Assembly: GCA_003075315.1 (NCBI GenBank)
Contig: QDFQ01000008.1
Span: forward strand, 1 to 64,000
DNA from: Arthrobacter sp. TPD3018
GTDB taxonomy: Bacteria; Pseudomonadota; Alphaproteobacteria; Sphingomonadales; Sphingomonadaceae
DNA length: 64,000 nt
Direction: 5' to 3'
Every line of letters starts with the position of its first letter. Position 1 is the stretch's first letter. The translations under genes were made by a program, and so were the position numbers. Positions 25,428 to 35,400 of this stretch are shown here, one piece after another. The notes beneath the pieces were generated by a model. The model saw only the letters and a program-made list of their open reading frames with translations. It was not told the DNA's origin and did no database searches.

Positions 25428-26036
25428 ATGGCACAGCGATCGACACGATGGTTTTCGGCAATGACCGCGGCGGCGCTGATGATGGCGCTTCCGGCTCCCG
25501 CGTTCGCGGCGGCGGCCAGCGATGCCCTGGCGCCGGAGGTCACGTCGCTCGCCCCCAATCGCTTCCTGTGGAACGACAGCGGCAGCAGCGAACCGGTCAG
25601 CATCGTGGTCTCGATCCCCGATCAAAAGGCCTATGTCTATCGCGGCACGATGCTGATCGGTGCGTCCACCGTCTCGACGGGCAAGGACGGCAAGGAGACG
25701 CCGGTCGGCGTCTTCCCGATCCTGCAAAAGTCGGAAAAGCATAAGAGCAATTTGTACGACAGCGCGCCGATGCCGTTCATGCAGCGCCTGACCTGGGACG
25801 GCGTCGCGATCCACGCCGGTATGAACCCCGGCTTCCCCGCGTCGCACGGTTGCATCCGCGTGCCGACCGATTTCGCCAAGAAGCTGTTCGCGATCACCAG
25901 CCGTGGCACGCCGGTGCTGGTGACGGACGCGTCGGCCGCAGAGGGCTGGACGCTGCCCACCAACGCCGACGCCGCCGCGATGCAAAGCGAAACGGCGACC
26001 GCCAACGAGGCGTGGTTGCAAACCGCATCGCGGTGA
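25428..26036 (+). CDS. L,D-transpeptidase (YkuD domain)
   Basis: 202 residues with an N-terminal signal peptide ending PAFAAAA. The YkuD domain begins around VSIPDQKAYVYRG and carries the active-site block HAGMNPGFPASHGCIRVP, with His and Cys as the catalytic pair. Such enzymes form 3-3 peptidoglycan cross-links or attach lipoproteins. It is divergent from another L,D-transpeptidase-like gene, and the 210 bases between them hold both promoters. Confidence 0.92.
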   Translation: MAQRSTRWFSAMTAAALMMALPAPAFAAAASDALAPEVTSLAPNRFLWNDSGSSEPVSIVVSIPDQKAYVYRGTMLIGASTVSTGKDGKETPVGVFPILQKSEKHKSNLYDSAPMPFMQRLTWDGVAIHAGMNPGFPASHGCIRVPTDFAKKLFAITSRGTPVLVTDASAAEGWTLPTNADAAAMQSETATANEAWLQTASR

Positions 26037-26068
26037 GCGCTCGCTGGAAGGCTTACGCCCCCAGCTCC

Positions 26069-26162
26069 GTCATTCCCGCGAAGGCGGGAACCCCTATTCT
26101 CTTACGTCCGCGCGTAAGCCGTGAGGTCTGCCAGTCTGGATCCCCGCCTCCGCGGGGATGAC
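26069..26162. repeat. REPIN, GTCATTCCCGC type
   Basis: Left GTCATTCCCGCGAAGGCGGGA, right TCCCCGCCTCCGCGGGGATGAC, spacer about 50 bases. Lies between the L,D-transpeptidase and the aldose epimerase genes. Confidence 0.88.
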
Positions 26163-26220
26163 GGTCGAGAGACCACCCGACCCTTGCCGCCGCCCCACAC
26201 CTGACGCACAGCTGGAGCCC

Positions 26221-27096
26221 ATGACCGACCTCGTCACCATCCGCTCCGGCGATTTAACCGCCGCGATCAACCCCTTCGGCGCCGAGCTGACGCACCTGCG
26301 CGATGCCGAGGGCCGCGAACTGATGACCAACGCGGATCCGGCCTTCTGGACCGGCCACGCGCCGATCCTGTTTCCGGTGATCGGCATGACGTACGAGAAG
26401 GCGATCCGGCTCGATGGCACGTCCTACCCGATGGCCAAGCATGGCTTCGCCCGCCACAGCCTGTTCGACACGGTTCGGCAGTCCGACGCCAGCGTCACCT
26501 TCGCGCTGACCGACAGTGCAGAGACGCGTGCCTCCTATCCCTTCGCCTTCCGGCTCGACATCACGTTCACGGTTCAGGATGCGACGCTCCACGTCGAGGC
26601 GCGCATCCACAACCCCGCGACCATCCCCATGCTCGCGAGCTTCGGCTTCCACCCCGCCTTCGCCTGGCCGCTGCCTTATGGGCAGGACCGCGCCGCCCAT
26701 CGCATCGTCTTCGACGCCGACGAGCCCGACGCGCTGCGCGTCATAGCCGCCGATGGCACGATCGCCGCGGGCACGCGCCAGTCACCGCTCGATGGTCGCA
26801 CGCTGCACCTGCGCGACGACCTGTTCACCGACGACGCGCTCGTGTGGGATCACGTCCGCTCCGACGCGGTGACCTATGGCGCGCCCGAAGGCCCGCAATT
26901 GCGCATCGCCTTCCCCGACACGCCGATGCTCGGCATCTGGACCAAGCCCGGCGCCGCCTATGTCTGCGCCGAGCCCTGGCACGGCATCGCCGATCCCGAA
27001 GGCTTTACCGGTGACTTCCGCGACAAGCCCGGCGTGTTCGACGTGCCGGCCGGCGGCGAGAAGCGCATCGCGATGCAGGTGACGCTGCAGCGCTAA
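26221..27096 (+). CDS. Aldose 1-epimerase family (mutarotase-like) protein
   Basis: 291 residues. Fold of the galactose mutarotase superfamily: GAELTHLRDAEGRELM near the start, HGFARHSLF with the catalytic-type His, FGFHPAFAWPL, and C-terminal EPWHGIADPEGF. It interconverts alpha and beta anomers of a hexose or acts on a hexose-6-phosphate; the substrate is not evident. ATG 26221 was chosen because the region before it belongs to a REPIN. Confidence 0.9.
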   Translation: MTDLVTIRSGDLTAAINPFGAELTHLRDAEGRELMTNADPAFWTGHAPILFPVIGMTYEKAIRLDGTSYPMAKHGFARHSLFDTVRQSDASVTFALTDSAETRASYPFAFRLDITFTVQDATLHVEARIHNPATIPMLASFGFHPAFAWPLPYGQDRAAHRIVFDADEPDALRVIAADGTIAAGTRQSPLDGRTLHLRDDLFTDDALVWDHVRSDAVTYGAPEGPQLRIAFPDTPMLGIWTKPGAAYVCAEPWHGIADPEGFTGDFRDKPGVFDVPAGGEKRIAMQVTLQR

Positions 27097-27118
27097 CGCG
27101 ATCCACTGCAACGCCACC

Positions 27119-27199
27119 GTCATCCCAGCGAAGGCTGGGATCTCCCCATGACAGCGGGGGACAGGAGCCGCGAAAGACCCCAGCCTCCGCTGGGGTGAC
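27119..27199. repeat. REPIN, CCCAGC type
   Basis: GTCATCCCAGCGAAGGCTGGG and inverted CCCAGCCTCCGCTGGGGTGAC. Fills the convergent gap between the epimerase and kup. Confidence 0.88.
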
Positions 27200-27233
27200 G
27201 GTTCCACGCAGAAGCCGCGCCGAACGCGCGCCC

Positions 27234-29186
27234 CTACACCGTCACCTGCTCGCCCAGCTCCAGCACCTTGCCCGGCGGAATCTTCAGGAAGTCGGTCGGA
27301 TCGCTGGCATTGCGCTGCATGAACATGAAGATGCGGTCCTGCCACAGCGGCATGCCGACGTCCGCTTCGGGCTTCAGCGTGTTGCGGCCGATGAAGAAGC
27401 TGGTCTTCATCGCATCCAGGCTGCGCATCTCGGTCTTGCCGCCGACGCCCAGGTCGGCGGGCACGTCGGGCGATTCCATGAAGCCGTAGTTCAGCACGAC
27501 GATCTCGAAATTGTCGTCCAGCCGCTCGACCGTCGATCGCATCTCGGGCTCCACCACCGGGCGGTCCGTCGTGCGGATGCTGACGACGAGGTTGCGCTCG
27601 TGCAGCACCTTATTGTGCTTCAGATTGTGGAGCAGCGCGCCCGGCGCCGATCGCGGATTGGCGGTCAGGAACACCGCCGTGCCCGGCACGCGCTCGGGCG
27701 GTCGCTTGGCGAGCGCGGCGGCCAGGTCGGCGAGCGGGATGCTCTGCCGCGCCTCGAACGCGCGCACGATGCCCTTGCCGCGCACCCAGGTATAGATCAG
27801 CAGCCCGATCGCGGCGGCGATGGCGAGTGGCACCCAGCCGCCCTCGATCACGCGCAGGATGTTCGCGCCGAAGAAGATGAGGTCGAGGCACAGGAACGGC
27901 AGCACCGCCGCCAGGGCCCACACCCGGTTCCAGTGCCACACATGCCGCGCGACGAGATACCCGAGCAGCGTCGTCACCACCATCGTGCCCGTCACGGCAA
28001 TGCCATAGGCGGCGGCCATCGCCGAGGATGTCTTGAACTGGATGATCAGCACCAGCACGCCGATCATCAGCAGCCAGTTGATCGCGGGGACGTAAATCTG
28101 CCCGACGAACGAGGCCGACGTCTGCCGCAGCTTCATGCGCGGCAGCAGCCCCAGCTGCACCGCCTGCTGCGTCAGCGAGAAGGCGCCGGTGATCACCGCC
28201 TGGCTCGCGATGACGGTGGCGAAGCCCGCCAGCACGATCAGTGGCCCGCGCATCGATTCAGGCGCCATCAGGAAGAACCAGTCCTGATTGGTGAACGGCT
28301 TGCCCGCGGCGGCGGCGGCTTCCAGGCGCGAAAGCGCAAAGGCGCCTTGCCCCAGATAGTTGAGCGTCAGCGCGGGGAATACGAGCAACAGCCAGGCGAT
28401 CCGGATCGGCTTCTTGCCGAAATGCCCCATGTCCGCGGTCAGCGCCTCCGCGCCCGTCACCGTCAGGAACACCGCGCCCAGCACGAACAGCCCGACCGTA
28501 CCGTGCGTGCTGAGGAACTGGATGCCATAGGTCGGCAACAGCACGCGAAAGATCGAAAGCTCGTCGGCGATATGCCACGCGCCCAGTCCGCCGATCGTCA
28601 GGAACCAGACGATGCACACCGGCCCGAACAGCGACGCGACCCGCGCCGTGCCCTTGGATTGCAGGAAGAACAGCGCGATCAGGATCACGATCGTCAGCGC
28701 GCGGATCGTGCCTTCGTCGAACATCTTGGCGGCGCTGGGGATCGTGCGCAGCCCCTCCATCGCCGACAGCACCGACAGCGACGGCGTGATGATCGCATCG
28801 CCGTAAAAGAGCGATGCCCCCGCCGCGCCCAGCACCAGCGCGATCCGGCTGCGCACGCCGATCGACTTGCGCGCCAGCGCCGCCAGCGCCAGCACGCCGC
28901 CTTCGCCGTGATTGTCGGCGCGCATCAGGAACAGCACGTATTTGACCGTGACGATCAGCGTCAGCGTCCACAGCGCCAGGCTGAGCACGCCGAGGATTTC
29001 GGACGGATCGATGCCGTCGCCCGCCGATTGCTGCAGCGCCTCGCGGAACGCATAGAGCGGGCTGGTGCCGATATCGCCGAACACGACGCCCAGCGCGCCG
29101 ATGGTCAGGCCGATCAGGGCGGGATGGGATGACGCGGAATGCGCGCCCGTGGATTCGGAAGCGGGTGCTTCGACGGCAGCCGACAT
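27234..29186 (-). CDS. kup: Low-affinity potassium transporter Kup
   Basis: 650 residues, full-length Kup/HAK/KT family. About twelve transmembrane helices in the first 430 residues, starting with the conserved GALGVVFGDIGTSPLYAF, then a cytoplasmic C-terminal domain. It imports potassium, probably with protons, across the inner membrane. The start ATG at 29186 follows a suitable spacer. Transcribed alone, divergent from pdeM. Confidence 0.97.
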   Translation of the reverse strand: MSAAVEAPASESTGAHSASSHPALIGLTIGALGVVFGDIGTSPLYAFREALQQSAGDGIDPSEILGVLSLALWTLTLIVTVKYVLFLMRADNHGEGGVLALAALARKSIGVRSRIALVLGAAGASLFYGDAIITPSLSVLSAMEGLRTIPSAAKMFDEGTIRALTIVILIALFFLQSKGTARVASLFGPVCIVWFLTIGGLGAWHIADELSIFRVLLPTYGIQFLSTHGTVGLFVLGAVFLTVTGAEALTADMGHFGKKPIRIAWLLLVFPALTLNYLGQGAFALSRLEAAAAAGKPFTNQDWFFLMAPESMRGPLIVLAGFATVIASQAVITGAFSLTQQAVQLGLLPRMKLRQTSASFVGQIYVPAINWLLMIGVLVLIIQFKTSSAMAAAYGIAVTGTMVVTTLLGYLVARHVWHWNRVWALAAVLPFLCLDLIFFGANILRVIEGGWVPLAIAAAIGLLIYTWVRGKGIVRAFEARQSIPLADLAAALAKRPPERVPGTAVFLTANPRSAPGALLHNLKHNKVLHERNLVVSIRTTDRPVVEPEMRSTVERLDDNFEIVVLNYGFMESPDVPADLGVGGKTEMRSLDAMKTSFFIGRNTLKPEADVGMPLWQDRIFMFMQRNASDPTDFLKIPPGKVLELGEQVTV

Positions 29187-29324
29187 GGCGCGCTTTACCC
29201 CTGTTCAATCCCCCGGCGCGGGAGGACGGCGCGCTTTACGCCGATTTGTCTGCCGCGCAAGAGGCTTTGGGTGAGGGCAGGGTAACGGCTTGATCGGGTA
29301 GGGCTTTGCGGGCATGGGCGGGCC

Positions 29325-29987
29325 ATGGTTCCCTTTTCGTTCGGTGGTCAGACCCTGTGCGCATTGCCGGATGGCGCCTTATGGTGGCCGGCGCGGGCGG
29401 CGCTGCTGGTCGCCGACCTGCATTTCGAAAAGGCGAGCTGGTTCGCCGCACGCGGGCAGATGCTGCCGCCCTATGACTCGCTCGCGACGCTGGCTGACCT
29501 CGCGCGGATCGTGACGGCGACGGGGGCGAAGGAACTCTGGTGCCTCGGCGACAGCTTCCATGACAGCGACGGCTGCGACCGGCTGCCCGCCGAGGCGCAA
29601 CTGCGCCTGCGCGCGCTAACCGAGGGGCTGCGCTGGACGTGGATCACCGGCAATCACGATTCCGGGCTGAAGGATCGCTGCGGCGGCACGGTGCTGGACG
29701 AAGCGACGATCGACGGCTTGGTCCTGCGCCACGAGGCCGATCCGCACGACACCCGCCCGGAACTGTCGGGCCATTTCCACCCCAAGCTGCGCCTGCACGT
29801 CCGCGGCAAGCAGGTCGCGCGCCGCTGCTTCGTCGCGACGCCGCGCAAGATCGTGCTGCCTGCCTTCGGCGCACTGACCGGCGGCCTCGACGTCGATCAC
29901 CCCGCGCTGGTGAAGGCCGTGGGGCAGGGTGCCGAAGCGCTGGTGCCGGTCGAACAACGCCTCCTCCGCTTCCCCATCGCGGCCTAA
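29325..29987 (+). CDS. pdeM: Ligase-associated DNA damage response endonuclease PdeM
   Basis: 220 residues of a calcineurin-like metallophosphoesterase. Metal motifs: LLVADLHFEK (about residue 28), GDSFHD (about 75), GNHDSG (about 107) and SGHFHPKLRL (about 145). It is the Pe member of the Lhr–Exo–Lig–Pe DNA-repair gene set. In this window Lhr and Exo lie 18-22 kb away and no ligase is present. A mutated copy of part of this gene occurs at 30256-30313. Confidence 0.93.
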   Translation: MVPFSFGGQTLCALPDGALWWPARAALLVADLHFEKASWFAARGQMLPPYDSLATLADLARIVTATGAKELWCLGDSFHDSDGCDRLPAEAQLRLRALTEGLRWTWITGNHDSGLKDRCGGTVLDEATIDGLVLRHEADPHDTRPELSGHFHPKLRLHVRGKQVARRCFVATPRKIVLPAFGALTGGLDVDHPALVKAVGQGAEALVPVEQRLLRFPIAA

Positions 29988-29998
29988 TTCTTTCCATC

Positions 29999-30100
29999 GT
30001 CATCCCGGCGAACGCCGGGATCCATGGACACGAGGCAGGCAGCGTCGCGCGGAGCACCAGCCACGCCAAAGCCATGGATCCCGGCGTCCGCCGGGATGAC
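29999..30100. repeat. REPIN, GTCATCCCGGC type
   Basis: GTCATCCCGGCGAACGCCGGG left, CCCGGCGTCCGCCGGGATGAC right; directly after pdeM. Confidence 0.9.
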
Positions 30101-30129
30101 GAGGGGGGCATCCCGCGCCACTTACCCCC

Positions 30130-30224
30130 GTCATTCCCGCGAAGGCGGGAATCCAGACTGGCTAACCGTGCGGCTCCATCGCCGGGGTCCGGAGGTTATG
30201 GATTCCCGCCTTCGCGGGAATGAC
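30130..30224. repeat. REPIN, GTCATTCCCGC type, first of two near-identical copies
   Basis: Left and right CCCGC hairpins with the spacer CTGGCTAACCGTGCGGCTCC. The unit at 30326 repeats this spacer with only a few changes. Confidence 0.9.
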
Positions 30225-30255
30225 GAACGGGTGGCAGGGGGAGTGAGAACGTCCC

Positions 30256-30313
30256 GGTGCTGGACGAAGCGACGGGCGATGGCACGGTCCTGCGCCACGA
30301 AACCGACCCGCAC
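30256..30313 (+). pseudogene. Duplicated internal fragment of pdeM
   Basis: 58 bases that match pdeM 29690-29747 at about 50 positions by my count. In the pdeM frame it reads VLDEATGDGTVLRHETDPH against VLDEATIDGLVLRHEADPH. It has no start or stop of its own and lies between two near-identical REPINs. Confidence 0.8.
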
Positions 30314-30325
30314 CGCCCGCCCCCC

Positions 30326-30420
30326 GTCATTCCCGCGAAGGCGGGAATCCAGACTGGCTAACCGTGCGGCTCTATCGCCGAGGTTCGGAGGTTATGGATT
30401 CCCGCCTCCGCGGGAATGAC
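30326..30420. repeat. REPIN, GTCATTCCCGC type, second near-identical copy
   Basis: Same spacer family as the unit at 30130. The pair brackets the pdeM fragment, so a local duplication involving pdeM and a REPIN is likely. Confidence 0.9.
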
Positions 30421-30464
30421 GGGAGGGGAAGGCGGCGAACCACCCCAACCCGCAACAACGCCCC

Positions 30465-31118
30465 TTATCGCGCCAGCGCCGGAAACCCTGCCTTGAACGC
30501 CGCGACCTTCGGCTTGTCCCAACGCACGATATACGGATGCATCGGGTTCCGGTCGTAGAAGCGCTGGTGGTAATCCTCCGCCGGGAAGAACCCGCCCTGT
30601 TCGATCCGCGTCACGATCGGCTTGGGAAAGCTCTTCGCCGCGCCCAGCTGCGCGATATAGGCGCGTGCCACCGCCGCCTGCCGGGCATCCTGCGGGAAGA
30701 TCGCGGAGCGATAGCTCGGCCCCGTGTCCGGACCCTGCCGGTTCAACTCGGTCGGATCGTGCGCGATCGAAAAATAGACGCGTAGCAAGGTCGCATATGT
30801 GACGACGCGCGGATCATAATTCACGCGAATCGCCTCGGCATGCCCCGTGCGCTCGGTCGAGACCTGATCGTAGGTGGCGGTCGCGCGACTGCCGCCCGCA
30901 TAGCCGGCGGTGACGCTCTTGACGCCCTTCACCCGCTCGAACACCGCTTCCATGCCCCAAAAGCAGCCGCCCGCGAACACCGCGGTCTGCGTGCCCGTGG
31001 TGGCGGGGACATCGATCTTGGCGGTGGGCAGCGGCACCGCGCGTTCGGCGGCGGCAAAGCCGGTGGAGGCGAACAGGGCGCCCGCCAAAGCGGCGCCGGG
31101 CAGCAGAACTTTCAGCAT
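30465..31118 (-). CDS. msrA: Exported peptide-methionine (S)-S-oxide reductase
   Basis: 217 residues with an N-terminal signal peptide ending FAAAE, unusual beside cytoplasmic MsrA. The catalytic motif GGCFWG has the nucleophile Cys52; GYAGG and the YDP and HDPTELNRQGPDTGPSYRS segments are conserved. It repairs oxidised methionine in envelope proteins. The upstream open frame is ignored because the ATG at 31118 starts the signal peptide. Confidence 0.95.
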   Translation of the reverse strand: MLKVLLPGAALAGALFASTGFAAAERAVPLPTAKIDVPATTGTQTAVFAGGCFWGMEAVFERVKGVKSVTAGYAGGSRATATYDQVSTERTGHAEAIRVNYDPRVVTYATLLRVYFSIAHDPTELNRQGPDTGPSYRSAIFPQDARQAAVARAYIAQLGAAKSFPKPIVTRIEQGGFFPAEDYHQRFYDRNPMHPYIVRWDKPKVAAFKAGFPALAR

Positions 31119-31200
31119 AACGCTGATATGGTGAGGAAACCGCGGCCTTCCAGAGCCATGGATCGGATCTGTTCCGACGCGGCTCACGGTCCCGTGCGGT

Positions 31201-31347
31201 TTACTGGGCCTGCACGATCGGCGACGCGGCCGGGATCGGCTGTGCAAGCTGCGCGCTCGCCGGCTGCAGCGTCACGACGCCGATCGCGCCGATGGCGAAT
31301 CCGCCCAGGAACTTCCAGAAGAAGCGGCTGTTGAACATGTTGCGCAT
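31201..31347 (-). CDS. Small membrane-anchored or secreted protein (48 aa)
   Basis: 48 residues with a hydrophobic helix (FLGGFAIGAIGVVTL) and a Pro/Ala/Gln-rich tail ending PIVQAQ, possibly cleaved at ASA. The ribosome site GAAGGTGCG precedes the ATG. It lies just upstream of msrA on the same strand. No known family. Confidence 0.55.
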   Translation of the reverse strand: MRNMFNSRFFWKFLGGFAIGAIGVVTLQPASAQLAQPIPAASPIVQAQ

Positions 31348-31544
31348 AACGCACCTTCGTCTTTGCTCGTTCGGGCCAGCACGTCGCGCGCCAGGCCCCG
31401 TTTCAGCGGCCCAGATGGTCGTCCGGACCGCCACTCTCAAGCGCGTTTATAGAAACGCTGGATTAACGCGGCGTGGCCGCTCCGTTCATCGCCCGTCAGG
31501 ATTTGCGGCCGATGTGGATGGATCCGCGCATTCCCAAATCACCC

Positions 31545-31626
31545 GTCACCCCGGACTTGATCCGGGGTCCCGCTATTCACCCGCCGTTGCAGGAGGAGCG
31601 GGACCCCGGCTCAAGGCCGGGGTGAC
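31545..31626. repeat. REPIN, GTCACCCCGG type
   Basis: GTCACCCCGGACTTGATCCGGGG left and CCCCGGCTCAAGGCCGGGGTGAC right. It lies 3' of the aspartate aminotransferase gene on the minus strand. Confidence 0.88.
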
Positions 31627-31638
31627 GGGGCTGGATGA

Positions 31639-32874
<1,236 letters not shown>

Positions 32875-34653
32875 CTATAGACGAGGGGGTGCGCTTTTCG
32901 CAATCGCAACAACCGCTGGCACCAGCCCGCGCAGCGCGTTTCCGACGAAAAATTGCCCGTTGAGGTCTTCTGGCGACACATTCGCCTCCACCGCCTGCCC
33001 CGAATCGATCAATCCTGACCGCAGCACGCCGGGCAGCAGGCCTAGCGCCAACGGCGGCGTTCGCAGCGCCTCGCCGCTGCCGCCCACGAATAGTGACGTG
33101 AAGCTGCCTTCGGTCAGCAGCCCGTCGGGCCGTACGAACACCACTTCGTCCGTCCCCGCCGCCGCCCGCGCCGCGTCGTAGAAGCCGCGATCGCTGGTCT
33201 TGTGCCGCAAGCGGAAATCGCTGGGATCGACCGGCAACGGCACCACCGCCACCCGCAGCGGCACGGCGAAGGGCGCCGGCATCGCCGCCACCTCGATCGC
33301 GGTCGCGCCGCTCTGCGCCAGCAGCAGCCGCACCCGGGCGGGGCCCCGCAACCGAAAGGTTGCCGCCTGCAGATCGTTGCGCGTGCCATGCCGATCGAAG
33401 CGGAAGCCCAGCGCCTGCGCACTCGCGGTCAGCCGCGCCAGATGCGCCTCCAGCAGCGGCAACCCCTCGTCGGGATCGAACGCCATCGTCTCGATGAGGT
33501 CGAGCGGCGCCTGCCCGCGCGTCACGAATGCGCCCTTGGCCAGGCACTCCGCATATTCCTCGTCGACCCGGCTGTCGGCGACCACGCCCGATCCCAGCCC
33601 CAGCGTCGCCACCTCGGCCCCCGCCGGCACCGCCAGCGTGCGGATCGCCACGTTGAACGCCGCATCGCCGTGCGGATCGATCCGCCCGATCGCGCCGGTA
33701 TAGATGCCGCGGGCCTCCGGCTCGACCGCGGCGATCACCTCCATGCTGCGCTGCTTGGGTGCGCCGGTGATCGACCCGCACGGGAACAGCGCCGTCAGCA
33801 CGTCCACCGCATCCGCTTCGTCGGCCAACGTCGCGGTGACGGTCGACGTCATCTGATGCACGGTCGGATAGCGCTCCACCCGGAACAGTTCCGGCACCGC
33901 GACGCTGCCCGCCACCGCGACGCGCGACAGGTCGTTGCGCATCAGGTCGACGATCATCAGGTTTTCGGCACGCTGCTTGGGATCGCTGGCAAGGGCATCC
34001 GCCAGCGCGGAATCCTCGACCGGGGTCTCCCCCCGCACCGCCGTTCCCTTCATCGGCCGGCAGGTGAGCGCATCGCCTTCCAGCGTAAAGAACAGTTCGG
34101 GCGACAGCGACAGCAGGTGCGCCGTGCCGGTCGCCACCAGCGCGCCATGGCCCGCCGCCGCCTCGCGCCGCAACCGCGCGTACAGCGCCACCGGATCGCC
34201 CGCGATCGCCACGTCGGTGCGGATCGTCAGGTTCGCCTGATAGATATCGCCCGCCCGGATCAGCGCCGTCACCGCGGCAAAGGCGGCGTCATAGGCCTCG
34301 CGCGACGTACGCGGCTGGGGTGCGCTCGCCCAGGCGCCGGCCGGATCGGGCAGCAGATCCGCGACGTCGCCCGCGCTCAGCGCACGATATCCCTCGAACA
34401 GCCCGAACCACAGCAACGGCCCGTCGCCCTCGCGCAGCGGCACCGCACGCGACGCCAGCGCCGCGCCCGCCTCATAGGTCAGATAGCCCGCGGCATGCAG
34501 GCCCCGCCGCCGCGCGCTACGCAGCCGCGCCAGCGCCGGCAGCACCTCCTCGCGCGTCTGGGCGACGACGATCTCGACCGGATCGGTGTAGAGCCGCGCG
34601 CCTTCCCCCCCGTCACGGGCATCATCCAGCAGTACGAAGGGCGCAGATATCAT
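32875..34653 (-). CDS. pabB: Aminodeoxychorismate synthase I fused to aminotransferase class IV
   Basis: 592 residues, two enzymes in one chain. Residues 1 to about 380 are the PabB chorismate-binding domain (KGTAVRG, ASDPKQRAENLMIVDLMRNDLSRV, CGSITGAPKQRSMEVI). Residues about 390-592 are a PabC-like class IV aminotransferase domain with the PLP lysine in RHKTSDRGFYD. It makes 4-aminobenzoate for folate from chorismate, with glutaminase PabA supplied from elsewhere. The ORF starts at the natural ATG 34653. Confidence 0.93.
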   Translation of the reverse strand: MISAPFVLLDDARDGGEGARLYTDPVEIVVAQTREEVLPALARLRSARRRGLHAAGYLTYEAGAALASRAVPLREGDGPLLWFGLFEGYRALSAGDVADLLPDPAGAWASAPQPRTSREAYDAAFAAVTALIRAGDIYQANLTIRTDVAIAGDPVALYARLRREAAAGHGALVATGTAHLLSLSPELFFTLEGDALTCRPMKGTAVRGETPVEDSALADALASDPKQRAENLMIVDLMRNDLSRVAVAGSVAVPELFRVERYPTVHQMTSTVTATLADEADAVDVLTALFPCGSITGAPKQRSMEVIAAVEPEARGIYTGAIGRIDPHGDAAFNVAIRTLAVPAGAEVATLGLGSGVVADSRVDEEYAECLAKGAFVTRGQAPLDLIETMAFDPDEGLPLLEAHLARLTASAQALGFRFDRHGTRNDLQAATFRLRGPARVRLLLAQSGATAIEVAAMPAPFAVPLRVAVVPLPVDPSDFRLRHKTSDRGFYDAARAAAGTDEVVFVRPDGLLTEGSFTSLFVGGSGEALRTPPLALGLLPGVLRSGLIDSGQAVEANVSPEDLNGQFFVGNALRGLVPAVVAIAKSAPPRL

Positions 34654-34733
34654 CCCGGTCCAAATGCACAGGCGATGCCGCCGGGTGCAAGCGACGATTG
34701 CCGCCCCCGCCCCACGCGCCTATCTCTCGGATC

Positions 34734-35396
34734 ATGACCGATACGCCCCCCTTGCGCGCTTCCATCGTCCAGGTGACGCCCTTCCAGCAGAACTGCACGC
34801 TGATCTGGTGCACCGAAACCATGAAGGCGGCGATCGTCGATCCCGGCGGTGACCTGGCGCGCATCAAGGCCGCGGTGGCGCAGGCGGGAGTCACGGTCGA
34901 AAAGATCCTGCTCACCCACGGCCATATCGACCACGCCGGTGAGGCCAAGCCGCTCGCCGACGAGCTGAACGTGCCGATCGAAGGCCCGCACGAGGCCGAC
35001 CGCTTCTGGCTCGCCCGTCTCGACGACGACGGCAAGAACTACGGCATGACCGGCGTCACCTTCGAACCCGACCGCTGGCTGGTCGAAGGCGACACGGTCA
35101 CCGTCGGCAACTTGCAGCTGGACGTCTACGAAACCCCCGGCCACACCCAGGGCCATGTGATCTTCCACCACGCGCCTTCGAAGTTCGCGCAGGTCGGCGA
35201 CGTCTTGTTCCAGGGCTCGGTCGGCCGCAGCGACATGCCCGGCGGCAACCACAAGCAGCTGATCGAAACGATCGTCACCAAGCTCTGGCCCTTGGGCGAC
35301 GACACCACCTTCATCCCCGGCCACGGCAACCCCAGTACCTTTGCGCACGAACGGGCGAACAACATGTTCGTCAGCGACCGTGCGCTGGCGGCTTAG
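34734..35396 (+). CDS. MBL-fold hydrolase (glyoxalase II-like)
   Basis: 220 residues of a YcbL/GloB-like metallo-beta-lactamase fold. The metal-binding motif THGHIDHAGE appears near residue 60, a second set near GHTQGH, a conserved Asp in GDVLFQGSVGRSD, and the last His in PGHGNPSTF. It probably hydrolyses a thioester; the natural substrate is unknown. Divergent from pabB with 80 bases between. Confidence 0.9.
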   Translation: MTDTPPLRASIVQVTPFQQNCTLIWCTETMKAAIVDPGGDLARIKAAVAQAGVTVEKILLTHGHIDHAGEAKPLADELNVPIEGPHEADRFWLARLDDDGKNYGMTGVTFEPDRWLVEGDTVTVGNLQLDVYETPGHTQGHVIFHHAPSKFAQVGDVLFQGSVGRSDMPGGNHKQLIETIVTKLWPLGDDTTFIPGHGNPSTFAHERANNMFVSDRALAA

Positions 35397-35400
35397 GCGT

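Noticed and set aside
27195..29132. 645-codon plus-strand frame over kup
   Set aside because: His/Arg/Asp/Gln-rich shadow frame with no motif; Kup on the minus strand is unmistakable.
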